64,000 nucleotides of DNA from Meconema thalassinum (lineage: Eukaryota; Arthropoda; Insecta; Orthoptera; Tettigoniidae): NCBI GenBank assembly GCA_946902985.2, contig OX336397.1:148545890-148609889 (forward strand). Reading direction: 5' to 3'. Positions 45,411-56,880 of this stretch are shown here, one piece after another. The translations under genes were made by a program, and so were the position numbers. The notes beneath the pieces are model-generated. The model had not been told where the DNA came from. It made no database searches and saw only the letters and a program-made list of their open reading frames with translations. Numbering within the stretch: the first letter of the stretch is position 1; every line of letters begins with the position of its first letter.

Positions 45411-48238
45411 AGCGGAGACACCTTTCACGACCAGTCGGCTAGATGTGTTTACTTCACGATGGCTAATGGACTCCACCAAAATGGCGGAAAATTTTGGCGT
45501 CTCAAATGCAGAACTGCCTTCATGTAAAATTTATTGTCCAATCAGAGATTGACACATCAAACAACAATGTCATAAATAAGTACATAATTTGGCGGTATCA
45601 AGGATACACTGGCATTTGTTTCATGACGAAGAATGTAATTGTCTTTCAATTATGTCATGCGTATAAAGAGTTTTATAAGGCGCAGCACACACCATCTAGC
45701 GGAGCTGCAGGAACTACTTGAAGTCTTTCAAAAGTCTGACAGCAGCTACCATCTCGTGGTCACAGGCGGAACTGAGCGACGAAGCGGACATTTCAAAATG
45801 TCAAGAATTGCATCAGGGGAAATTACCAGTTTGAAACGTTGGGACGGGCACTTGCACGTAACAATTATTATTCATCGCAATCATTAAACATGCATATCGC
45901 AATTATAATCTCAGGATTGTGTTCACAGACACCTCCTAGAATTCTTCTAATCACAAAAATCAATTGTGAAATACATCTTTTCACAATCGACAAATATGAA
46001 GTATTTCTATCATAATTATTGAATGAGCCAACTGACTCGCATTCAAATGTTGCAACTATAGGACCACTTACGTAAGAATTGTTCACAACATAAATCATAT
46101 TACATGCATTCATATATAAATAGGCTGCTGCGTAAAAATATCATAAGATAACTAGCTTGATATAACAAAAATCAATCGAATCAACAATTCAGAATCTTTC
46201 AATACTCAGATAATTAGTGGGAAATCAATAAATTATTATCTGCAATAATTCTTCAAATTGTTGACATAAATTGCCATACAAATGTGATTATTATCGTTGA
46301 TAATCAACCATCAATTAATAAATATGAATGTCACCTTTACTTAAATAAATTAGATATTATTATAGTTCACCGAATTATTAACTTTATCAACCATCGCTGT
46401 CAAAGATCGGGAAATGTCGCTGACAATCGCATTCAGAAGATCGTGCGAAAATATTCTTAAATCGAAAGAATTGTTATTATAAAAAAAATACATTACATTA
46501 ATTTAATTTATCAATGAATCAAATAATTATTAAGTTATTATCTCTATAAGGAAAATTTGTGAAATACTATTAGCAATGACTAACTCCTAAGGTAGCTTTT
46601 TATGTTTGAAAATCAGGAGAAAATATTACAGTCATCAGGAAATTATATCAATCATGTTTCATGGTGTTGATTGTCATGGTGTATTATGGATGTATGGTTT
46701 CACTGCCCTTGCAAATTGTGTGAAGACCACTGATGACTAAAGATGTCTTGAACTTGTCAGACCGCCATTTAATGAAATTGGAAAACCCCAATATCATCGT
46801 GCTGACTATAAGTTGGTGTGTCTGCTGATCTCGGTGTTCATCAAATCTTATAAGTTTCCCCACAAATTGTCTAAGCTGACATCATCTTGATTGTGTAAAA
46901 GATATCATAAGTTCCCACGATGAAAAGTTTATTGTGTATAAAGAGCATTCTGGATAATTCAGGTTCCCCAAATACAATTTGACTGTTCGCCACTGCTTTC
47001 CGAATGTCGCACATTTTAAGAGTCTTGAAATTCAGTTATATATTAATAGTGTTCTGCTCCTCAATGTTTATTTGAAGGATAATATTGTGAATATTGCAGT
47101 AATAACTTCTTAATGTGTCAAACCTAGGATTTCACCTAGTATGAGTGCGTTTGTATGTATTGGTTTGTTGTGTTCATTACAGTTTCATCACGAAGCTGTA
47201 ATTGTTCCTCGTGTTGTGTTATAGTGTAAGGAATTGTTCTACTCACATACATCTCCGATTCACTCTCACGAATATCACTGAATTTATCGCTAGTTTCAAA
47301 CACTAGAATAGGAACAATCGGTCCGCTGCATAGTACAGTTGACCAGCTATCCCCTCCTGTTATCATGTGGTGTAGTCAGGGGGTGAATAGGGCCTCCCTC
47401 TCCTCTGAAGTTTTACGACGTAACACAAATGGCAGTATAACACAGGAGATATTTAATTAATATTCGGCAATACGTTATAGTATTCATCCATTAGTTGATT
47501 GGTATCTTATATTATACATATTCGGCCAATGCATGAAGGTAAAGCTGAAATTAATGATGCGTTGAATAAAGAGTATATGTCATATGTTAGAAAAATCAGC
47601 ATCTCCTTGCCGTGTCCAGCCCGGCTGTTGCTAGGTTATAAGACTCGTTCTCTAGTTGATAATGCACTTGTCCAGTCACGAGCCTATGATCGCGCTGTCT
47701 CTGACGTATAAATGAGCGTAACTCAATTGATACATTTTCTTTGAATTTTATTGCGTGGGATTTGGTACACATCCAAACGATATGTTGTGTGAATGTTTAA
47801 AGGAGTGGGGTTATTAAACAACAAACTGAAAATTCCGGAATTTTTAGAGAGCAGTTTTGTTCACATCCAATAGATATGTTCTGGCAATGTTAATTGTGGG
47901 ACGGCTTTAGCGTTCATCCATATGATATGATTTGGAATGTTTTTGGGTTAAAGTCTTCACACATCCACTTACCAAGCTTTGTGTATGCCCATACGCATAT
48001 TTCTTGTTCTTTGAAATAATTTAGTGCTTATGATAGCATATTCTGTGAAGAGTGTAGTGTTGATATTGACTGACTATGTCTTCATATAATAAGTCACATC
48101 TATCTAAGAAATTCATCCAGCATTAAGGATATGACTCATTCTGAAATTGAAGAGTAGCTAACTAACACATTACAGCACATTCAGCTTGTAATGCAAGCAC
48201 ATCAGTGAGCTGTTTTATGCAATTAGCTGCAATTGTAA
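45411..48238. other. Intergenic, no gene seen
   Basis: A decayed repeat of the phrase CACATCCAANNGATATGTT occurs at about 47771, 47870 and 47913. The remaining frames (45494-45887, 47499-47711) are unrecognised. Confidence 0.45.
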
Positions 48239-48240
48239 TA

Positions 48241-49688
48241 CACTAGTGTCCAAAAGTTAAGCATAATATTATACAAGGCTATACCGCCTGATAGGAACGT
48301 TAGACAGATTGCTGAACAAACAGAAGCTGAATCACACACCATTAATGAAATACACCGTGTCCTAACAACCAGTGTCAGAAAGGTTCAGATAGCTAAGGTA
48401 CATCTTTGACAACAACTAACAAAACAAGGGAATGTCTTACACAACAAAATATACTTTTAATAGGGTGTATGGTTACCCCTAAAGACCACACATGCTTCGC
48501 AACGACGTGGCATGCTGTCTACCAGATGGTCCAAGAGCTCATTTGGCAATCTATCCCATTCCTGTGAAAGGGCAATGCGAAGGTCTTGGAGAGTCCTTGG
48601 TGGAGGCTGACGGGATGCAATTCGCCTCCCCAAAGTTATGTTCTATAGGATTGAGATCATCAGACCTCGCTGGCCAGTCCATGCAATGAATGTCTTCCCC
48701 AGCCAGAAATTCATCTACCAGAGCAGTGCAGTACGGATGGTCGTTATTGTCCATTAAGGTTAAGTCTTAACCAACCCCAATCTCTGAAGAGTCGAACATG
48801 TATCTCCGACCGTTCACAGTGCTTTATGACCACCCATGATGATGATGATGTGCAGGTCTGAACGGCCATTCAACATGATGCCGCCCCACACCATGACACC
48901 ACCACCAATATACTGGTTCCGTTTCACCATGTTCCTGTGGTTGTATCGGCAACGCGGTTCTCTCCAGATTAATGTGCGACAGTTGTCGTTCTGCAAACTG
49001 AAGCGGGATTCATCTGTGCCTCCAATCATTAATGGTCCTGTTTTGACGTTTACTGCTCCACAGTAAACGGGCCTGTCTCTGTGCTGCAGTGAGCGGGACA
49101 CACACCGCTGGACGTCTGGCAAACAGCCCTGCTGTTCTGAGCATCCGGTGCACAGTTTGCCAGGAAACGGCAACCTTTGAGATCTTTGCAGGTGCACTCC
49201 GATTTCGTCGGACAGTTAAGGCCAGATGTCAGTCATGCTGTGGGGTGGTTACTCCTGGTCGACCTGGTAATGGCCTACGACTAACATCTCCTGTGTCTCT
49301 AAATCGTCTCCAAAGCCTGTAAATGACACTTTGTGGCATGTTCAAGGATACGGCGACTTTGGTCTGTGTCTGGATTGTTTCCATGTGGCCCAGTATTCTA
49401 CCCAGCAAAACGGGGTCCAAATGGCGTCGTTGTGCCAGTATGTTGTCACGTTCACCATGAGGCTACACTCCGCACATTATAACAGGGCAAACACGACTGA
49501 GGGAATATGACGCACAGGCACTGGCTGTGTTTACCTTGCGTTTACGCCGCTAGTCAACGCAGAGAATTCTCCTTTCCTGTACGGAGCGAACACGTAGGGT
49601 TAGTAAGTGCATATTTCATGCAATTTGCGGTATATTTCCTGTTGCCCTGGTTATTCGTAACTTATGCTTTACTTTTGGGCACCGAGTG
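48241..49688 (-). mobile_element. Tc1-like DNA transposon, 1,448 bp, with TIRs and TA duplication
   Basis: The left end CACTAGTGTCCAAAAGTTAA, GCATAA is the inverted partner of the right end (read in reverse CACTCGGTGCCCAAAAGTAA, AGCATAA). TA flanks both sides at 48239-48240 and 49689-49690. The transposase gene inside is on the minus strand and broken. Length and end structure are typical of a Tc1/mariner unit. Confidence 0.8.
48551..49420 (-). pseudogene. Tc1-like transposase, frameshifted
   Basis: Read from 49420: LLGRILGHMETIQTQTKVA and SVIYRLWRRFRDTGDVSRRP (paired helix-turn-helix DNA-binding region), then GRPGVTTPQHD. After frameshifts come DESRFSLQNDNCRTLIWREP, NQYIGGGVMVWGGIMLNGRS and DLHIII; the first catalytic Asp is in TDESRF. 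The last part reads MDNNDHPYCTALVDEFLAGE, DIHCMDWPARSDDLNPIEH, which supplies the second Asp and the Glu. At least three frameshifts separate these segments, and the block between them (48755-48813) is scrambled, so the protein is not made. Confidence 0.85.
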
Positions 49689-49690
49689 TA

Positions 49691-50454
49691 CTAATAGACA
49701 GACTAAGACCTATTTTACTAAAAATATTGCTCTTAGTGGCAGTAATTAACGCTGGCATTAAGAAATCTTCAGGATTTTTTGGTATTGAGAAATGCGATTA
49801 AGGGAGAATTGGAGATAAAGGCTAAAGGTCCGGAGGGGACACGACAAATTAATTTCTTTACAACGAAAATTGAAGCCTTTTACCACCTGCATGACATGCA
49901 AGGTGAGAACATCTACCCAATTATGCCATTGCCCCGTCGGCCAATCACCGACTCTTTGGAAAATCCCAGGATAGGTGTGGCGGAGGGGCATAAATATGGC
50001 ATGCGACTGCGTTTTTGGCGATGATCGAATGTCTACGGTAACACGTTCAACAAGAGTTAGACTCGATTATGTTCTAAGATAAAGGAATAACGGCATTTGT
50101 TTTCTTTACGACTGAAAAAGGAAATATTTACATTTGGTGGCAGAAAATATAACAATTTAATCATAGGATAAATGACAAAGAAGTGGATATGAAATGATAA
50201 CGGATGAAATAAAAGAAGATACATATGAAAATTCAATAAACGGACATATCTTGATTGATTGCAAACATTGTGCAATTCAGTAGAGCAAAGCATTTTTGAA
50301 AATTAACTAATATGATTATTTCCTGGGAAACAAGTCTTTAAATCAGCACTCAAACGTAGTGTTTTAAACTCTGACCCTAATCATTATATGGCGAGGGTAT
50401 CTGAAATACGAGAGAGCTACCAACTAAGGGATGATAGCCTAATAACAGTCCAGG
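49691..50454. other. Intergenic, no gene seen
   Basis: Unrecognised DNA. An 81-codon plus frame at 49779-50024 overlaps a 77-codon minus frame; neither shows a motif. Confidence 0.4.
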
Positions 50455-51175
50455 AGTAACATCACTAAGGGGAGCCATCCCCTCACAGTCTGGTTGGGTA
50501 CGTAGGAGCCCTAATCTGAATGATATTAGCTAAAGACACCCCAAAGTCAAATTTTCTAAGAGGAACCCACTGCTGTCTGCATGGGGATCTATTAGCTCTA
50601 GACTGGTATTGACTTAATGACGCTCCATGTGTGTCACTGCCTCTAAGAGGAACCATCTGTTCACAGTCTGGGTAGGTACCAAGTTTCTCTAGTCCCCCTG
50701 ATATCATCTCAATAACAATCCAGTGTAAAAAAAAACTTCTAATAAGAACCATATTCTCACAATTTGGTAGGTACCTTGGAGCTCTAAACTGAAGGTTGTT
50801 AGCTTGAAGAGACCTCAGGTGTGTCAGTACTTCTACGAGGAACTATCCGACCTCAGTCTGGGTTGGTATCTAGGTGCTCTAAACTGAGAGATTTTAGCTT
50901 AGTGACACAGCCGGCGTGTCAACATCATTAGGATGAACAGCTACTGACTGTCTTGATGGGTAACAAGGAGCTATATTCTGAATTATATTAGCTTTAACAC
51001 ACTCCAGTGTGTCAATATCTCTATGATTAATCATCAATACCCTTAAAGAACCATCTTCTGTCAGTTCTAAAATGAATTATATGTGCTTAGTGACGCTCCG
51101 AATGTATCAGTACACCTAACGGGAAGTATCTGGTTACAGTCTGGGTGGTTTCCTAGGTGCTCTGAGTTTCTATTT
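50455..51175 (+). repeat. Diverged minisatellite, ~95-bp unit, about seven to eight copies
   Basis: The unit consensus runs roughly AAGAGGAACCATCTGCTCAC, AGTCTGGGTAGGTACCTAGG, AGCTCTAAACTGAATGATAT, TAGCTTAGTGACACTCCAGG, TGTGTCAGTACCTCT. Landmark CAGTCTGG or a variant occurs at about 50486, 50656, 50760 (CAATTTGG), 50855, 50947 and 51139. Copies are strongly diverged and some are truncated. Confidence 0.7.
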
Positions 51176-51510
51176 CAACTGGTGGTTTACCCTAGGAAAT
51201 CAAACCAATTAATTTTTGTATAAAGTATTGTGTATATTTTGTAGCCGATATGTTAAAACAACCAAATACACAATTCCCATCCGACAAAGTGGTTGATTAT
51301 TTTTGATAAACAATATATCCAAGTTTCCGAGAAATTGCGAGTGTAGATCCTGTGTTACTCATGATGCTCAAGGGCAATGGGGGTCTCCGAGTCCATTAGT
51401 AGAAGTTCGTATTCTGACAAGTCTGTTCTTTATGTTATACGAATAGCTTAGCGTATGGAAAGAAAAGTGTAGGATCTTCAAGAGTTATCGTGGATCGCCA
51501 CGCAGATGAC
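51176..51510. other. Spacer; no gene seen
   Basis: Nothing recognised in this stretch. Confidence 0.4.
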
Positions 51511-51912
51511 GCTGGTAACGCCTGTACCTTAAGGTCGTGTCGCCGAGTCCCGCAATCAACCGAGGCATGAACTACTGGTTCTATCTACGTAAGAAACCGA
51601 TGCATACAACTCACGTTGAAAGGTGATTTTTGCAACTGGACACTTTGCAGAAGCACTTTCTAGATGATTTTGCTGACTTGGACGTAGCCATATCTCTCCG
51701 ATTCTCCTTTGTGCGGAAGTAAAATCGACACTTCAAGCAGGGGAATACAAGTTTAGGTAACATAACACATGATCTCACGAGTTCATTTTAATAGATTCTA
51801 AACTATCTAAATACTCCAAGAATACTTCCCCTCATAAACTACTGTATTATCACACGATAGTTTTTCCTGTACAATATTCTCCATTCAAAACAACACGTTC
51901 CTGATATATACT
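51511..51912 (+). repeat. 400-bp direct repeat, copy 1
   Basis: TAACGCCTGTACCTTAAGGT, CGTGTCGCCGAGTCCCGCAA, CTTTGTGCGGAAGTAAAATC and CACATGATCTCACGAGTTC match copy 2 at 55738-56140 in order. Identity is roughly 85% by eye. The class of element is unknown. Confidence 0.7.
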
Positions 51913-52499
51913 GCGCCCGATCACGCATTTTCGATACGTAAATCGTTGGCCCATTGGGATCGATTGTTGGTAAGCCACGTCGGAACAGCGCCGAGCTAAT
52001 CTGGAAGTTATGTTGTTTCTTTGGAGTATTATGATTTGATTTGGCTGGCAATTTATGGATTTCTAATTTATGACATTAAAGAAGACATTTGGAATTATGT
52101 GGCATTATTATTATGCATTTTGTGGATTTTTATGTTCATAAACTTATATATAACCTCGCAGATAAGCGAACTGGATAATTAATTGCGCAGCTGACTTCAG
52201 TCGTGATGGCTTGAGATTCCGCCGTCTAGCCCGGCACATACTCATTTGTCAAGTCTCGTGGTGAAGAGACGTGTTTTTCATTGTGCTAAATTGAAAACGT
52301 GATTGAGAAGAAATACACCTCTATTTAAGCAGATGTTCATCGAATGTGTTTATTCCTGTCAACTGTACTACAGGGAACTGTGATATCTCGCTATTAAAGG
52401 AACTGTATTGCATTATTTGCAAGATTTATTGTATCACGCCTCGTGATAGAACTCAGGACGTTCTGCGACCACATGGCCACACGTGAATATTGGAAGGTG

Positions 52500-53640
52500 G
52501 TAAAGTGGAGAACCTGTATCCTGTAGAGGGCGCGTCCCCAGTTTTCGGATAGGGTGGCCCTATAGCACTAGTAGTGTTGGTTCAAATAACCTCCAGTAGA
52601 ACCCGTGGACCAACAGATAGCCCAATTCTTGAGGGCTTCAAAATGCTGGGACATCTTCTCTCCAGGGGTTATAAATATGGAGGGCCCAGTTCGGGGTTAT
52701 GAGTGAAGACCACAACGGTGCCTATAGTAGAGATGGAGTCCTTCGGTACAGTGTATTTGGCGGAAGTGGCAGCGCAGTGCTCGGGAGATTGAGTAAAGTA
52801 TCGCTCTCACTTCAGCGACAGATACCAATCGTAGCGTCTGACCAGGAGCGTCTGTACCCCATGTGAGGGGCGGCTGATTTACTTCTACCTGGCCGTAGGT
52901 ATAAAAGGCTCGGCGTCATCAAGGGCATGAGGCCGTAAAACTATGCCAAAACCAATATGACAGCGAATGCTAGAGCGTTTAGCTCAAAAATATGGTGAGT
53001 TACGAAGAATAGATTTACTGAATGCAAGAACGATGACTGGGGAAGGAAGGTCGTTAGCGGATCTTATGGAATGGAGAAAGTTGGAAATATTGTGTGTGCA
53101 GGAGACTAGATGGCAGGGAAATAGGATTAGAGAGTTGGGTAGTAGCTACACAGTAAGCTATATACAGTGGAGCGGACAAGGATGGAAGGAATGGAGTGGG
53201 AATAATACTCTCCCGAGACATAAAAGAGACCATAGTTCATGTTTAGAGTAGCAGTGACAGGATAAAGAGCATCAAACTGTTCCTTGATGGAGTAGGTAAA
53301 CATTGTGTGGGTTTATGCTCTGCGTGTGGGTTGCGATGTTGAAGAAAAAGAATTATTCTGGGAAGATATGGACCGTGAGCTTGGAGATATAACAGCGAAT
53401 GAAAGATTAATAGTGGGTGGTGACTTAAATGAACATGTCGGAAGGAGTCGAGATACAATCGAAGGAGTAGATGGAGGCTGGGGAGTAGGAGTGAGGAATG
53501 ATGAAGGACATAGAATCGTGGATTGTGCGATGGCATATGATTTGGCGATTGTTAATAGTCTATTGTTCGAGAAAAACACAGTTCAATATATATGACGTAC
53601 AAAAGTGGGGCCAGAGAAACCCTGATTGACTTGTGAGTAG
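52500..53640 (+). pseudogene. LINE 5' region and endonuclease fragment
   Basis: After a GC-richer leader with AGGCCGTAAAACTATGCCAAA, the frame from 52967 reads LLNARTMTGEGRSLADLMEW, KLEILCVQETRWQGNRIREL, the first strands of an APE endonuclease (N of NARTM, E of QETRW). After a gap, VWVYALRVGCDVEEKELFWE, LIVGGDLNEHVGRS (GGDLN carries catalytic Asp/Asn) and NDEGHRIVDCAMAYDLAIVN follow. The sequence breaks off after YMTYKSGARETLIDL at about 53630. No RT domain follows, so the element is truncated at its 3' end. It is a different LINE lineage from the one at 6306. Confidence 0.7.
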
Positions 53641-54370
53641 ATGAGAGGTAGGAATCCTAACGAGTGTCATGACCACCACGCGAGTCCAACCCGATATCCC
53701 GCGAACCAAAAATCGGATAAGGACAAGTGAGGTGTTTAATTTCTCGCGATCAAGTCCCCTTTTCTATGGACTACACGTAATATTTTTTAAATGTTTTTGA
53801 AAAAAAAAGCAATTAGGAAAGAAGGCTATACTTTCAAAACTATTCATCGCAGAACGTAGAGCAATGACTTAAACAAAAGGTCTCTATGCCCTTTATCGTT
53901 AGAAAAAATCATTAGATTTTTTAGATTTTTCCAAAAAATTTCGATTTGGAAAGTAGGCTATATTTTCAGAAATATGAATTTTAGAAAGTTGTATGTTTGA
54001 CTTAAACGAAAGTTCTTTATCCTCTTCACCCCCTAAAACAAGTCCCATGTCCATAGCGCAAAAAAGGTAGTAGAGGAATGACAGGGGTTTAAAGTAGTTA
54101 CACTAGGCGCTCGGCTACGCTGACCCCCTCACGTATGTAAGATTTCCGATATCTCGCGAACCAATCATCGGAGAGGGTCATTCGACGACTCGTTTGTATA
54201 GGCTTTTTTCTTATCTTTACCGTGAGCCACTATTTTGTGGTGTTTTTTTTTTTACCAAAGCAACATAACTTTTAAGTCATCGATGTTTTATTTCATATTT
54301 TGCGAACCAATTATCGTAGATGGGCATGAGGGGTATCATTTTGATTGGGCTGGACCCCATTTTCCATGGA
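53641..54370 (+). repeat. Diverged units related to the 133-bp satellite
   Basis: GATATCCCGCGAACCAAAAATCGGA (53692), CCCCTTTTCTATGGACTA (53756), GATATCTCGCGAACCAATCATCGGA (54149) and CATTTTCCATGGACTATTG (54359) are landmarks of the unit that is regular from 54371 on. Spacing here is irregular. Confidence 0.55.
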
Positions 54371-54995
54371 CTATTGATTTATCCAAATAACCCAAAACTA
54401 CAAGGTCATTGACTTTTGTTTCCCCCGATGTCTCGCAAACCCAAAATCAGAGAAACCTATGTGACAGCTTGTTTTACTTGGAGCAAAGCCCCTTTTCCAC
54501 GGACTATTGATTTATCCAAATAACCCAAAACTACAAGGTCATTGACTTTTGTTTCCCCCGATGTCTTGCAAACCCATAATCGGAGAGACCTATGTGACAG
54601 CTTGTTTTACTTGGAGCAAAGCACCTTTTCCATGGACTATTGATTTATCCAAATAACCCAAAACTACAAGGTCATTGACTTTTGTTTCCCCCGATGTCTC
54701 GCAAACCCATAATCAGAGAAACCTATGTGACAGATTGTTTTACTTGGAGCAAAGCCCCTTTTCCACGGACTATTGATTTATCCAAAAAAAAAAAAACTAC
54801 AAGATCATTGACTTTTGTTTCCCCCGATGTTGCAAACCCATAATCGGAGAAACCTATGTGGCAGCTTGTTTTACTTGGAGCAAAGCCCCTATCCCATGGA
54901 CTATTGATTTACCCAAATAACCCTTCACTACAAGGTCATCGTTTTTTGTTTCCCCTATATTTCGTGAACCCGTAATGTTAGAAAAACTATTTATT
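54371..54995 (+). repeat. Tandem satellite, 133-bp unit, four full copies plus a partial one
   Basis: Units begin CTATTGATTTATCCAAATAA at 54371, 54504, 54637, 54770 and 54901. Each contains AAGGTCATTGACTTTTGTTT, CCCCCGATGT, CAAACCCATAATCGGAGAAA, CCTATGTGACAGCTTGTTTT and CTTTTCCACGGA. Copies one to four are nearly identical; the last is diverged. Differences are point changes and an A-run (54785) in unit four. Confidence 0.9.
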
Positions 54996-55737
54996 GCTCA
55001 TTTTAACAGTGAATTGTTGTCTTTACCGCAAATGAATTATTTTTACAAATTTGTCGAAAGACATGATTATCGGATTATTAATGAGTAATGATTGGCTGAT
55101 TGATTGACTGAATGATTGATTGATTGATTGATTGATTGGTTGCGATGCAGCAATAGTTTCCCTAGGCGGGACGAATGGCGAGAGGAATAGTTTTCATGGA
55201 ACAGATTAAGAATAAAACACAACTTTCAATTGTGAAATGAATGTAAGATATTTATATATTTCGCTCGGTAGCCAGCGACAGACAAGCTCTGTGTATAGCA
55301 TCATCTCAGACTAACCTTGCTGGCCATCCTCTGCATCACAAGGCGATAATTATAATCTAAGGAATTCGCTGAGGCTTGTGAGATCTGTCTGGTATGACGC
55401 ATTATCACGCAAGCTAGCAAGTATAATCTTGTATTGTTTGTAGGTGAGAAAATGCAAGTTTATTTGAAACATGAGATGATGCAGGTGTTCGCATTGGACT
55501 TAAGACTTACACGTGCATGATAACAGACTTGCGAAGTGTGGGAAACGGTTGATAAGACATGTGACGTGACATATTAAGAGAGGTCCGAAACATTTCCTCT
55601 CTCACTTATGTAATTACTTGGCAAGACGCAACTGCTCTGTTTGAACACTTGTTCTTGTTTAACAGTTTTTTTACGTGTTGGCAGAAAACACTTGAAATAG
55701 TTGCGAGGTAAGAATTTATTAATGGTTTCATGACTGT
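54996..55737. other. Spacer with a TGAT/GATT simple repeat
   Basis: GATTGATTGATTGATTGATT at about 55110-55140. No gene was recognised. Confidence 0.5.
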
Positions 55738-56140
55738 TTTAACGCCTGTACCGCAAGGTCGTGTCGCCGAGTCCCGCAATCAACAGAGGCATGAACTACT
55801 GGTTCTATGGACGTAAGAAACCGAAGCATACAACTCACGTTGATAGATGATTTCAGCAACTGGACACTTTGGAGTATTTTCTAGATGATTTTGCTGACAT
55901 GGACGTAGCCATCTTTCTCCGTATCTCCTTTGTGCGGAAGTAGAATCGACATTTTAAGCAGTGGAATACAAGTTTTAGTAACATAAACAACACATGATCT
56001 CACAAGTTCTGTGCAATATATCCTAAACTATCTAAACGTCCCAGAAATACATCCGCCCATAAACTATTACCACACGATTATTTTTTCCTGTCCAACATTT
56101 TCCTCTCGAAACAACACGTTTCTGTTATATACAGTACGTC
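55738..56140 (+). repeat. 400-bp direct repeat, copy 2
   Basis: TAACGCCTGTACCGCAAGGT, CGTGTCGCCGAGTCCCGCAA, CTTTGTGCGGAAGTAGAATC and CACATGATCTCACAAGTTC match copy 1 at 51511-51912. The 4.2 kb between the copies holds LINE and satellite DNA but no gag or pol. Confidence 0.7.
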
Positions 56141-56149
56141 AGATGTGTT

Positions 56150-56262
56150 GTTGATTCATGTAGGGGCTTTCAAACATCGTGGTCATGTAGCCTCGTAAAC
56201 TTGGGTGTGTATGGAATGTGTCTGATAATCTGTGTTATTGTAACCGACAGCGGTAGCTACGT
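56150..56262 (-). repeat. SINE 3' tail, minus strand
   Basis: On the minus strand: ATAACACAGATTATCAGACAC, CACACCCAAGTTTACGAGGC, TACATGACCACGATGTTTGA. This is the standard family tail and abuts a plus-strand SINE. Confidence 0.7.
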
Positions 56263-56264
56263 TC

Positions 56265-56600
56265 ACTAAAACGCAGTGCTAGGCCATGCGGACAAGCTCT
56301 ATGTGTACTCAATAGATGTGCGTTCGATCCCCACCGTCGGCCGTCCTTGAAATGGTTTTCCGTAGTTTCCCATTTTCAACTCCAGGCAAATGCTGGAACG
56401 GTATCTTCTGACAGGCCAATTTCTTGCCCAATTTAATTCTTCTTTATTAATTTCATCCCTCACACTTCTCATCCAGAGGTTGGCGTCAGGATGGGCATCG
56501 GGTCGTAAAAACCATCCACCACGTAAAATTTAATCGCATCTCTTCCCCGACCCTTTTGAAAATGGGAGTAATAAGGGGTAGGCATACATACAACCTGTGT
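56265..56600 (+). repeat. tRNA-derived SINE, plus strand, with a different tail
   Basis: The B box GCGTTCGATCCCCACC lies at about 56331. The body follows (CCTTGAAATGGTTTTCCGTA, CTCCAGGCAAATGCTGGAAC). The tail is not the usual CACCCAAG type but TTCATCCCTCACACTTCTCA, TCCAGAGGTTGGCGTCAGGA, GGGCATCGGGTCGTAAAAAC. The head and body are therefore shared between families with different 3' ends. Confidence 0.7.
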
Positions 56601-56609
56601 CATTCTGAT

Positions 56610-56880
56610 GCTGTATTAGTGTGTGTAGTCGTAATTCAGATGAGGATTAGGAACGAGGTGGTCGTGGCCTAATTTAAGAACCGTCTCGCTATTAACCTGG
56701 AGTAGAAGTGAAAAACCACGGACACCACTTCAAGGATGGCTGAGTTGGAAATCGAACCTGATTTTTCTTAGTTTTCCCTCACGAGTATGAGTTTACCCCG
56801 TTCCAGCCCTCAGATCAGAATTAGATTTCTTGTCAGAGCCGGCAATAGTACCCCGGCCTTCGCGGTTAGATAATATCCGC
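56610..56880 (-). repeat. tRNA-derived SINE (dimeric-head family), minus strand
   Basis: On the minus strand: CGAAGGCCGGGGTACTATTG (decayed first box), AATCTAATTCTGATCTGAGG, CAGGTTCGATTTCCAACTC (second B box, about 56760-56742), CCATCCTTGAAGTGGTGTCC, ending near 56620 with an incomplete tail. Confidence 0.7.

Noticed and set aside
54371..54995. CRISPR-like array
   Set aside because: The repeats are contiguous 133-bp units without unique spacers, in a eukaryotic context: a satellite.
51511..56140. Full LTR retrotransposon bounded by the 400-bp direct repeats
   Set aside because: No gag, protease, RT or integrase between them, no clear TG..CA ends and no primer-binding site after the first copy.
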